Below are positions 55,682 through 64,000 of a stretch of DNA of 64,000 nt, one piece after another. The number at the start of each line of letters is the position of its first letter. Position 1 is the first letter of the stretch. The position numbers were made by a program, and so were the translations under genes. Where the stretch lies: assembly GCF_021375795.1 (NCBI RefSeq), contig NZ_JAEIOI010000001.1:682001-746000 (forward strand). The letters run 5' to 3'. The notes beneath the pieces are model-generated. The model was not told the DNA's origin. It searched no databases and saw only the letters and a program-made list of their open reading frames with translations. Origin of the DNA: Pseudomonas anguilliseptica (lineage in GTDB: Bacteria; Pseudomonadota; Gammaproteobacteria; Pseudomonadales; Pseudomonadaceae).

Positions 55682-56521
55682 ATGCGCCGTCGGCCTTATC
55701 TGCCTCTATTGCTCGCTCTGCTTGGGTTTAGCCTATTCTCCATAGTCTCGCAGTGGCGTACCCAAATGCCTGAGCAGACGTCGCCAGCTATTGAGGGGCG
55801 TGTGGTGATAGCCGCTTCTATGTTACTGGTGTTGTTCGGTGGTGACCGCTTCTTGGCTGCCAACTTGGAAACCATGCGCCTAGCGGCTACTGGGGTGGAT
55901 TGGGGGCAGGCAGATACCGACTATCTGGTTCGCGCCCAGCAGGAAGTGGCTAGGCTCAATCCCTGCCATGAAGATAATTACTATCTGGCCAACGGCCTGC
56001 TGACTTGGGGGGGGGCGGATCTTGAAGGCACTGAGGTGTTGCGCCGGGCCATGCAGTGTCGTTTCTGGGATGAATTGCCAGCATTTTTTTATGGATTCAA
56101 TCAGGCGTTTTTTAATAAGGATATTGCTGAGGCCGGGCGTTCGCTTGAGTTAGCCGCGCAGCGGTCTACAGATAACTCCGCCGCTTTTCGCAAGCTCGCC
56201 ATCATGCTCAAGACTGAGCAAATCCAGGATGAACAACTGGCCCTTGATTTTTTGCAGAGTGAGCACGACCGGGCTTCTGACCCCAAGCTGAAGGCGATGC
56301 TTGTCAAGCGTGTTCAGCGCTTGCAAGGGCTTGTTGCGTTGCGTGAGGCTCAGCGCCGTTTTGAGGCGCTGAGCGGTAGTTCGCTCGCTGACCCTGAGCA
56401 ACTATTCGAGTATGGTTTGCTGGCAGCGTTTCCTGAGGATCCACTAAAGCTGGGTTATGAGTTTGTTGATGGGCGCTTTGTGCTTAAAAAGCTGAAGGTC
56501 GCCGGTGTGGAGGATCGGTAG
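55682..56521 (+). CDS. Membrane-anchored helical-repeat protein of the ABC module (G9 tract)
   Basis: About 279 residues. Two hydrophobic segments lie near the N-terminus (LPLLLALLGFSLFSIVSQW and VIAASMLLVLFG). A soluble, helix-rich part follows with TPR-like spacing (EAGRSLELAAQRSTDNSAAFRKLA). A run of nine G at 56007-56015 encodes TWGGAD; slippage would shift the frame. No enzyme motif is seen. It may be the counterpart of PilG of Myxococcus, though I cannot establish homology. The stop overlaps the ATPase start by one base, indicating coupling. Confidence 0.7.
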   Translation: MRRRPYLPLLLALLGFSLFSIVSQWRTQMPEQTSPAIEGRVVIAASMLLVLFGGDRFLAANLETMRLAATGVDWGQADTDYLVRAQQEVARLNPCHEDNYYLANGLLTWGGADLEGTEVLRRAMQCRFWDELPAFFYGFNQAFFNKDIAEAGRSLELAAQRSTDNSAAFRKLAIMLKTEQIQDEQLALDFLQSEHDRASDPKLKAMLVKRVQRLQGLVALREAQRRFEALSGSSLADPEQLFEYGLLAAFPEDPLKLGYEFVDGRFVLKKLKVAGVEDR

Positions 56522-57420
56522 TGTCAGCAGTTCTTGAGTTCTCTAGCGTCAGTCATATTTTTCGCAGCAAAGGCAAGGAAGTTCAGGCTTTGCGCGATGT
56601 CAGCTTTGGCCTGGCCGAGGGTGAAGTCTTCGGTTTTGTCGGCCCCAATGGCGCAGGCAAGTCCACCACCATCAAAGTGATGTTGGACATTATCAATGAC
56701 TATCAAGGCGAAGTGCGTATCTATGGCGTGGATGCGCACCATGCTGAGGCACGACAGCCGCTGGCCTTTGTGCCTGAGTCCCCTGCGCTGTATGAGCAAT
56801 TTACCCCGCTGGAAATCTTGCGCATGGGTTTGTCCATGTATGGCATTAAACGCAAAGACGCCGATGCCTGGTGTATGCAATGGCTGGAGCGTTTTTCCGT
56901 TGCACAGAATGCCAAGCGGCGGATTCGCGAACTGTCTAAAGGTAATGTTCAGCGTGTAGCGCTGGCTCATGCCATGGTGGTGCAGCCTAAATTGCTGGTG
57001 CTGGATGAGCCGTTGTCAGGGCTTGACCCTGTGGGGCGCAAGGATGTGGTGGATATCCTTACGGAGTACAAGCAGCAAGGCGGGGCGATCTTCTTTACTT
57101 CCCATGTTTTGCATGACGTTGAGCGTATTGCTGATCGTTTTGGTTTTATCAATAAAGGCGAACTGTTAACGGTTCGTTCGCCGCGCGAGTTGGCGGCTGA
57201 GCGGGTTGATCAGATGTTGGTGCGCTTCAATGCGCAACAGCCACTGCTTGAAGGCTGCAAACAGTTGCGTGAGATGGAGTTTGAGTGCGAGTTGTCGCAG
57301 GCGGATCTACCGGCTTTTATTGCTCAGCTCAATAGCGTGGGCGGTCATCTGGTGACGGTCAAGCCGGCCGTGTCGTTGGAGACTGTGTTCTTCAAAATTT
57401 TGGAGCAGACAGCGCGCTAA
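56521..57420 (+). CDS. ABC transporter ATPase of the pilin-linked module
   Basis: A 299-residue ATPase with GTG start at 56521. Walker A GPNGAGKST, signature LSKGNVQRV, Walker B LLVLDEPLSGLDP and the switch His in TSHVLHD. The C-terminal 80 residues follow the CcmA/NatA-type layout. It energises the adjacent ABC-2 permease. A hairpin spanning the stop codon (57407-57431) probably ends the transcript. Myxococcus PilH, needed for pili, is an ATPase in the same setting. Confidence 0.88.
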   Translation: MSAVLEFSSVSHIFRSKGKEVQALRDVSFGLAEGEVFGFVGPNGAGKSTTIKVMLDIINDYQGEVRIYGVDAHHAEARQPLAFVPESPALYEQFTPLEILRMGLSMYGIKRKDADAWCMQWLERFSVAQNAKRRIRELSKGNVQRVALAHAMVVQPKLLVLDEPLSGLDPVGRKDVVDILTEYKQQGGAIFFTSHVLHDVERIADRFGFINKGELLTVRSPRELAAERVDQMLVRFNAQQPLLEGCKQLREMEFECELSQADLPAFIAQLNSVGGHLVTVKPAVSLETVFFKILEQTAR

Positions 57421-57431
57421 GTGCGCTGTCT
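57407..57431 (+). terminator. Hairpin over the end of the ABC ATPase gene
   Basis: Arms AGACAGCGC and GCGCTGTCT are perfect around seven bases including the TAA, followed by TCACTTTC. Confidence 0.6.
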
Positions 57432-57444
57432 TCACTTTCATTGG

Positions 57445-58658
<1,214 letters not shown>

Positions 58659-60974
58659 ATGAAGACTGATGCGAATGTGGTTCACCTGAGCAAGGTGGTC
58701 CCTGAGCAATCGCCCACTTCGCCGGTAGGAAGACTGCCTGTGGCGCTGACAAATGTGCGGGATAAAGCGGCGCAACAGCTGAAAACAGCGTTGCAGGCGC
58801 TGTTCGACAATGCCGACGATACGCTCTTCGAGATGGCGGATCGGGCCACCAGCAATGCTGAGCAGAATGCTTTTTTCGAGGCAATGCGCGACCTGCGCCT
58901 GAAGCGCAAGAACATCGAGCGCGGCTTCCTGCAGAAGGTGTTTGAAGCCTTCGCCACCCTTAATCAATACGAAATCGGTAAGCCGGCACCCTTGGATGCG
59001 GTGTCGTTCGACAGCCTGTCTCTGGTGCAGAACGATGCGCTGGAAGAGTCGGTAGCGCTGGACTCGATGGTCGCCAAGGTGATGAGCCGCGACGGCGCAG
59101 CGCTCAGCCACCTGACCACGCGTTTCAACGCCATGGTCAGCAAGAAGCTGGACGACAAGAGCAACCCGGTCGGCCCGACCTGCTTGTGCGAGTTCTTTCT
59201 GGATGCCTGTAGCAGCCTGGGTGTGGAGATCAGGGTCAAGCTGATCATCCTCAAGCTTTTCGAGAAATACGTTCTCAGCGACCTTGATCAATTGTATGGC
59301 GAGGCCAACCAAGCCTTGATTGCGGCAGGTGTTCTGCCTGAGCTTAAATCTGCGCCCGTGCGGCGTAACCCGTCGCGGGCTAGTGCGCCTGCGGGCGGCG
59401 CCCGTGCGGATGCGTCGCCAGAGCTGAGTGGCGAGTTTGCAGATGAGGGCGTGCAGGAAGTCTTCGGCGCGCTGCAGGAGCTGTTGTCGCAGGCGCGCGG
59501 TACGCTGATCCCACGGCGTAACCGGCCGGCTGATGCCATGCCGATTTCGACCAATGATTTGATGCGCCTGCTCTCGCACATGCAGCAGAAGGCGCCGGCG
59601 CAGGTAAGTGATGACTTCGACCTGCGTGAGCAGCTGGAAGGCCTGTTGACCCGCGCCAGTGCCAAGGCGGGTAAAGCCCGCGTGGTGGGCGAGGTTGATG
59701 AAGATGTCATCAACCTGGTGTCGATGCTCTTCGAGTTTATTCTGGATGACCGTACCCTGCCGGACTCGCTCAAGGCACTGATTGGTCGTCTGCAGATCCC
59801 GATGCTGAAAGTCGCGGTCATCGACAAGACCTTCTTCAGCCGTGGCAGCCATCCGGCACGCCGGCTGCTCAATGAAATCGCCTCTGCTGCATTGGGCTGG
59901 GGCGAACAGGATGATGCACAGCGTGATAGCTTGTATCAGAAGATCGAGCAGGTGGTGCAACGCTTGCTCAATGATTTTGTTGACGATCCGGTGATCTTCT
60001 CCGAGTTACTTGCGGACTTCCTGGCCTTTACCGGGGATGAGCGTCGGCGCAGCGAGTTGCTTGAGCAACGTACCCGCGATGCCGAAGAGGGCAGTGCCAA
60101 GGCTGCGCTGGCGCGCCGCGAAGTCGAACAGGCATTGAACGAACGGCTGCTCGGCAAGACGCTACCGGAAGTGGTGGTGCGTTTGCTCCAGGAAGCCTGG
60201 AGCAAGGTGCTGATGTTGACTTGCCTGAAGCATGGCGTTGAGTCGGCCGAATGGCAGGCAGCGTTGGCGACCATGGATGATCTGGTCTGGAGTGTGGAAC
60301 TGCACGAAGAGCCAGAAGCACGCATGCGCCTGCTGGAGATGGTACCGGGTCTGCTCAAGGCGCTGCGTGAAGGCATGGCCAGTGCGGCGTTTGATCCGTT
60401 CTCCACCGGTGAGTTCTTCAGTCAGCTGGAAGCGTTGCACGTGCAAGCCTTCCAGCGCTTCAAGCGCAGTCTGCCGGAGGAAGCCCCGGCGGCGGATGCC
60501 GAGCCACTGGTCGAGTTTGATGAGCAGCAGCGTGCAGCATTGGCCGAAGCCGGCATCGAGCTGCCGTTGCTGGAACTGCCTGCCGCCGAGGCCGTGGAAG
60601 AGCCGGCCATGGTTGAGGTGGTCGAAGAAATCATTCTGCTGGCGCCAGGCGAGTTGCGTCCGCTTGAGCCGGAGGCCAGCCTGCCGGACGATGACGAGTC
60701 TCTGCAGCAGGTCGACAACCTACGTGTTGGCAGCTGGGTCGAGTTTCAGGAAGACGAAGAGCACAAGCTGCGTTGCAAGCTGGCCGCAATCATCAAGCCA
60801 ACCGGCAAGTACATCTTCGTTAACCGCACAGGCATGAAAGTGCTGGAGAAAACCCGCATGGGGCTGGCGGTGGAGTTCCGTCGCAGTGCCATCCGCCTGC
60901 TTGATGATGCGTTGCTGTTTGACCGCGCGCTGGAGTCGGTGATCGGCAATCTGCGCAAACTCAAGGGCGCCTGA
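58659..60974 (+). CDS. DUF1631 family protein (second paralogue)
   Basis: A 771-residue cytosolic protein. Shared with the gene at 42121-44475: DDTLFEMADRATSN, FFEAMRDLRLKRKNIER, DVINLVSMLFEFILDD, RGSHPARRLLNEIA and a C-terminal domain with VGSWVEFQEDEEHKLRC and KYIFVNRTGMKV that could be a PilZ-like fold. A Pro/Glu-rich linker lies around 600-680. Ribosome site GGAG seven bases before the ATG. It occupies the spot between nadC and ampD where Pseudomonas has such a gene. Function unknown. Confidence 0.87.
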   Translation: MKTDANVVHLSKVVPEQSPTSPVGRLPVALTNVRDKAAQQLKTALQALFDNADDTLFEMADRATSNAEQNAFFEAMRDLRLKRKNIERGFLQKVFEAFATLNQYEIGKPAPLDAVSFDSLSLVQNDALEESVALDSMVAKVMSRDGAALSHLTTRFNAMVSKKLDDKSNPVGPTCLCEFFLDACSSLGVEIRVKLIILKLFEKYVLSDLDQLYGEANQALIAAGVLPELKSAPVRRNPSRASAPAGGARADASPELSGEFADEGVQEVFGALQELLSQARGTLIPRRNRPADAMPISTNDLMRLLSHMQQKAPAQVSDDFDLREQLEGLLTRASAKAGKARVVGEVDEDVINLVSMLFEFILDDRTLPDSLKALIGRLQIPMLKVAVIDKTFFSRGSHPARRLLNEIASAALGWGEQDDAQRDSLYQKIEQVVQRLLNDFVDDPVIFSELLADFLAFTGDERRRSELLEQRTRDAEEGSAKAALARREVEQALNERLLGKTLPEVVVRLLQEAWSKVLMLTCLKHGVESAEWQAALATMDDLVWSVELHEEPEARMRLLEMVPGLLKALREGMASAAFDPFSTGEFFSQLEALHVQAFQRFKRSLPEEAPAADAEPLVEFDEQQRAALAEAGIELPLLELPAAEAVEEPAMVEVVEEIILLAPGELRPLEPEASLPDDDESLQQVDNLRVGSWVEFQEDEEHKLRCKLAAIIKPTGKYIFVNRTGMKVLEKTRMGLAVEFRRSAIRLLDDALLFDRALESVIGNLRKLKGA

Positions 60975-60999
60975 ACCCGCTGTCTGAACTGTACGAATC

Positions 61000-61033
61000 A
61001 CGCCGCCGGCCTCTGTCTGGCGGCGTTTTCATT
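61000..61033 (+). terminator. Terminator after the second DUF1631 gene
   Basis: Arms ACGCCGCC and GGCGGCGT around GGCCTCTGTCT with a T run. Confidence 0.75.
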
Positions 61034-61096
61034 TGTGCGGCAGTTGGCCTTGGGGCGTCGCTGCACTAGAGTGGGGGCTCGTTCAAGGAGCTTTGT

Positions 61097-61660
61097 ATGC
61101 AGCTGGACCCTTCCAGCGGATGGTGTGCTGGCATTCAGCATTGTCCGTCCCCCAACTTCAACCAGCGCCCGCAGGGTGAAGTGTCGCTACTGGTGATTCA
61201 CAACATCAGCCTGCCGCCTGGGCAGTTCGGCACTGGCAAAGTGCAGGCGTTCTTTCAGAACCGTCTGGAGGCCACCGAGCATCCGTATTTTGCCGGCATT
61301 GCCAGCATGCAGGTCTCGGCGCATTTTCTGATCGAGCGCGATGGTGTCGTTACCCAGTTCGTTTCCTGTAACGAGCGCGCCTGGCATGCCGGGCTGTCGC
61401 TATTTGCCGGGCGGGAGAACTGCAATGACTTTTCCCTGGGCATTGAGCTTGAAGGCACCGACGATCTACCGTTCACTGCAGCGCAATATGCGGCGCTGAT
61501 TGCCCTGACCCGGCAGTTGCAGGCGGCCTATCCGGCTATCACCCTGGAGCGGATCTGCGGTCATAGCGACATTGCGCCAGGGCGCAAGACCGATCCGGGC
61601 CCGGCATTCGATTGGGCTGCGCTGCGCCTGGGGCTGCAGCAAGACAAGGAACTGACATGA
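61097..61660 (+). CDS. ampD: 1,6-Anhydro-N-acetylmuramyl-L-alanine amidase AmpD
   Basis: A 187-residue cytosolic zinc amidase that cleaves anhydromuropeptides in cell-wall recycling; its loss derepresses AmpC beta-lactamase in Pseudomonas. Zinc ligands are expected in LLVIHNISLPPG, AWHAGLSLF and GHSDIAPGRKTDPG. No signal peptide is present, consistent with AmpD and not the periplasmic amidases. The stop overlaps ampE (ATGA). Confidence 0.95.
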   Translation: MQLDPSSGWCAGIQHCPSPNFNQRPQGEVSLLVIHNISLPPGQFGTGKVQAFFQNRLEATEHPYFAGIASMQVSAHFLIERDGVVTQFVSCNERAWHAGLSLFAGRENCNDFSLGIELEGTDDLPFTAAQYAALIALTRQLQAAYPAITLERICGHSDIAPGRKTDPGPAFDWAALRLGLQQDKELT

Positions 61661-62493
61661 ATTTTCTAGTGTTACTGCTGGTGTTATGGGTTGAAAAGTT
61701 TTCGGCCTGGCGTGCCCGCATCCAACAGGACGGTCCCTGGTTGCACCTGCTGGCTGCCACAGAACGTAATGCGCAGAGCGCCGCGCAGCCCTGGCTGGCG
61801 TTAGCGGTTTTGGTGCTGTTACCGATTGCGCTGCTGGGTGTGGTTTTGCTGGTGCTGGAGCCGGTGGCTTATGGCTGGCTGGCCTTGCCGGTGCACCTGC
61901 TGGTAGTGATTTACAGTCTGGGACGGGGCGATCTATTGGCGGCATTGGGGCCGTTCCGTGACAGTTGGCGACGGGGTGATGCCGAGGCGGCTTACCTGGT
62001 GGCCCGGCGTGACCTGGCCCTGGAGGCAGAGGAGGAGGGCGAGTTGCTGCAGCGCGTACAGGGGCATCTGGTGTGGCAGGCCTACCAGAGTTTCTTTGCG
62101 GTGATCTTCTGGTACGCGCTGCTGGGCCCTTTGGCGGCGCTGGCTTATCGCCTGGTGGCGCTGAGCAGTGAGCAGGCGGCTCAGCCGGCCCTGCGTGAAG
62201 CAGCGGTACAGATCCGCCATGGCTTCGACTGGTTGCCGGTGCGGGTGCTGGCGGCCAGTTTTGCTCTGGTGGGCAACTTTGCCGGCGTCAGTCGGGCCTT
62301 GCTGCATGAGTTGCTCAGTTGGGATATCAGCGCCGCCCAACTGGCGATCATGACCGCGCGGGCGGCGGGCGAAACGCCGGAGCCGGTGATTGGCGAGGCT
62401 GGCGTCAGCAGTCTGGATGGCCTATGGCAGCTGCTGGTGCGGGCGGCGGTGTTCTGGTACGCGGTGTTTGCCGTGTGGACGCTGCTTATCTGA
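61657..62493 (+). CDS. ampE: Regulatory inner-membrane protein AmpE
   Basis: A 278-residue membrane protein, MNFLVLLLVLWVEKFSAWR, with about four hydrophobic segments. YSLGRGDLLAALGPFRDSWRRGD and FFAVIFWYALLGPLAALAYRL are AmpE/CobD-like. Its role beside AmpD in beta-lactamase regulation is poorly defined. Its 3' end overlaps the convergent ROK gene by eight bases. Confidence 0.93.
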   Translation: MNFLVLLLVLWVEKFSAWRARIQQDGPWLHLLAATERNAQSAAQPWLALAVLVLLPIALLGVVLLVLEPVAYGWLALPVHLLVVIYSLGRGDLLAALGPFRDSWRRGDAEAAYLVARRDLALEAEEEGELLQRVQGHLVWQAYQSFFAVIFWYALLGPLAALAYRLVALSSEQAAQPALREAAVQIRHGFDWLPVRVLAASFALVGNFAGVSRALLHELLSWDISAAQLAIMTARAAGETPEPVIGEAGVSSLDGLWQLLVRAAVFWYAVFAVWTLLI

Positions 62494-63388
62494 GGTCGTC
62501 ATTCCACAGCCAGGCGGCTCCGCGTACGCCGCTGGAGTCGCCGTGTTTGGCCGGCAGCAGGCGCGTATTGACCTGGTCGGAAAACACGTAGCGCGGCAAC
62601 AGCGGTATTACCTGCTGGTACAGCTCGGCCGTATTGGACAGGCCGCCACCGAGCACGATGACGTGAGGGTCAATCAGGTTGATCACTGACGCCAAGCCGC
62701 GCGCCAACTGATCGCAGTAACGGTTCAAGGCCTGTTGTGCTGCCGGGTTGCCGCTTTGGGCAGCCGGTACAATGGCGCTCGCTTCAAGGCCCAGCTCACT
62801 GCGTGCCGCCCAACCCGGGCCGCTGAGAAAGGTTTCGATGCAATCATCCAGGCCGCAATAGCAGCGCCTCACCGGGCCATCGTCGGCGCGCCGCCAGGGC
62901 AGGGGATTGTGTCCCCATTCGCCGGTAATCGCATTTGGGCCGCCGAGCAGTTGCTGGCGCACGACCAGGCCGCCGCCCACGCCTGTGCCGAGAATTACCC
63001 CGAACACGCTGGGAGCGCCTGCCCCGGCGCCATCGCAGGCTTCGGAAAGAGTAAAGCAGTCCGCATCATTGGCCAGGCGTACCGGGCGTTGCAGGCGCTG
63101 CTCGAGATCGGCCTGGAGGTCCTGGCCGATCAGGCACTGCGAGTTGGCATTCTTGATGCGGCCGTGGTCGGGTGAGCGAGTGCCGGGGATGCCAACGCCC
63201 AGGCTGCCTTGCTGGCCCAGTTCGCGCTCGCAATCTTCAACTAAGCTGGCAATCAGACCAACGGTTTTCTGGTAGTCACCCTGGGGTGTCGGGGCGCGGC
63301 GGCGTATGACAGGCTGGCCGCCTTGCAAGGCGATAATCTCGGTTTTAGTACCACCCAGATCAATGCCCAGTTTCAGTGATGTGCGCAT
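62486..63388 (-). CDS. ROK-family sugar kinase (fructokinase-like)
   Basis: About 300 residues. The N-terminal phosphate loop is LGIDLGGTKTEII; a second is FGVILGTGVGGGLV. The ROK zinc/ligand signature is GEWGHNPLPW followed by CYCGLDDCIETFLSG. This pattern fits Mak-type fructokinases best, though N-acetylglucosamine kinase is possible. The second ATG of ATGATG (63388) has AAGG at good spacing. It is divergent from the chemoreceptor gene, with a Vfr-like site between. Confidence 0.88.
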   Translation of the reverse strand: MRTSLKLGIDLGGTKTEIIALQGGQPVIRRRAPTPQGDYQKTVGLIASLVEDCERELGQQGSLGVGIPGTRSPDHGRIKNANSQCLIGQDLQADLEQRLQRPVRLANDADCFTLSEACDGAGAGAPSVFGVILGTGVGGGLVVRQQLLGGPNAITGEWGHNPLPWRRADDGPVRRCYCGLDDCIETFLSGPGWAARSELGLEASAIVPAAQSGNPAAQQALNRYCDQLARGLASVINLIDPHVIVLGGGLSNTAELYQQVIPLLPRYVFSDQVNTRLLPAKHGDSSGVRGAAWLWNDDLR

Positions 63389-63453
63389 CATTAACCTTAA
63401 GTTACACAGATTGAGGTCGATAAGAGGTATACATGGCGCCATGCTCGGCCGCT

Positions 63454-63474
63454 ATTTTGTGACATTGATCACGT
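63454..63474. promoter_or_regulatory. Candidate Vfr/CRP site
   Basis: The core TGTGACATTGATCAC (63458-63472) matches TGTGA-N6-TCAC; the wider site matches the Vfr consensus at most positions. It lies between the ROK kinase gene and the chemoreceptor gene. Confidence 0.6.
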
Positions 63475-63608
63475 TAATCTGCCCCTATTTACCCCACTGA
63501 TCCATATGCCGCAGGTCGAGCAGCAAGGGACATACAGGCCGCCATTTGCCATTCTGCGCGGCCAATTTGTAACCTGACACGACAATAATTAGAACTGGAG
63601 ACGTCCTG

Positions 63609-64000
63609 TGAAGACCGTGTTGTATCCGGCCATCGCGCTAATGAATCGCCTCAGCTTCGGCATGAAGTTCAGTCTGATCAGTGTTCTGTTCTTTCTGCCC
63701 ATGCTGGTCACCAACTTCTATCTGGTACGTGACTCCTACCGGCAGTTCATCAGCACCCAGGCGGCACTCGAAAGCATCGACCTGCTCGGCGAGAGCCTGA
63801 CGCTGCGGCGTAACCTTGAAGATTTTGTCGATCTTATCGAAATCAACGCGATGATCGGTCAGTCTGGTCAGGCGGGCGATCTGGAAACTCGCCTGAGCAA
63901 ACTGCAGCAGGAGATTTCCAGCGAGCTGCAAGGCCTGGCGGCGGTGGTGCGTGAAACCGAACAGATCGATGAGTTCAACAGCAAGCGCGATGAGCTGATC
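63609..64000 (+). CDS. Probable methyl-accepting chemotaxis protein, N-terminal part (partial)
   Basis: The gene starts at GTG 63609 with GGAG upstream and runs off the window after about 130 residues. There is an N-terminal membrane helix (KFSLISVLFFLPMLVTNFYLV) followed by a periplasmic helical region (LRRNLEDFVDLIEINAMIG, DLETRLSKLQQEI). Position after ampDE matches a chemotaxis transducer gene in P. aeruginosa. The signalling domain is not in view, so a sensor kinase cannot be excluded. Confidence 0.7.

Overview
The window is a chromosomal segment of a Pseudomonas species. The evidence is the GC-rich coding style, the many dense operons, the Pseudomonas-type REP palindromes, and a gene order that follows the stretch of the P. 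aeruginosa chromosome running from the ATP-dependent protease and fklB through ispB-rplU-rpmA-obgE-proB, the fimTU-pilVWXY1E minor-pilin operon, pilSR, bamD-rluD-pgeF-clpB, pilBCD-coaE-yacG, nadC and ampDE. That comparison rests on general knowledge of the genus; no search was run. The first and last genes (ettA and a chemoreceptor) run off the window.

Layout. 1-9.9 kb: ettA end, an MgtE-like magnesium channel, a Lon-type protease, small conserved genes, then a repair-flavoured operon (DUF6482, a degenerate DnaQ-like domain fused to GIY-YIG, an iron-sulfur photolyase, DUF2256) and fklB. 10-23.4 kb: housekeeping genes (an iron-controlled small gene, ispB, rplU-rpmA, obgE, proB, creA, rpsT, murJ, ribF-ileS-lspA-fkpB-ispH). 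23.5-31.6 kb: the minor-pilin operon fimT-fimU-pilV-pilW-pilX-hyp-pilY1-pilE, visibly AT-richer than its flanks. 31.6-44.5 kb: thiO, pilS-pilR, bamD, rluD-pgeF-clpB, a PilZ protein and a DUF1631 protein. 44.7-44.9 kb: tRNA-Asn, tRNA-Pro, tRNA-Lys. 45-50 kb: type II NADH dehydrogenase, MOSC, DUF1780, a CbiM-like membrane protein, yacG-coaE. 50-57.4 kb: pilD-pilC-pilB and, divergently, an unusual major-pilin locus. 57.4-64 kb: nadC, a second DUF1631 protein, ampD-ampE, a ROK sugar kinase and the chemoreceptor start.

The most interesting part is 53.9-57.4 kb. Behind a sigma-54 type promoter, where Pseudomonas normally carries a pilA of about 140-170 codons, lies a 61-codon pilin consisting of little more than the N-terminal helix. 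It is followed by a separate Sec-exported protein with six cysteines and then by a three-gene ABC-2 exporter module. This resembles the split pilin of Geobacter (short PilA plus a second exported protein) and the pilGHI ABC transporter genes beside pilA in Myxococcus. It sits at the site, next to pilB and nadC, where Pseudomonas exchanges pilin alleles.

Other points of note are a PilY1 with a roughly 390-residue helical insertion in its C-terminal propeller, G9 homopolymers inside pilV and inside the ABC-module gene, a MITE-like element in front of obgE, twin DnaA-box-containing palindromes around a small gene, and recognisable Fur, sigma-32, Anr-like and Vfr-like sites.
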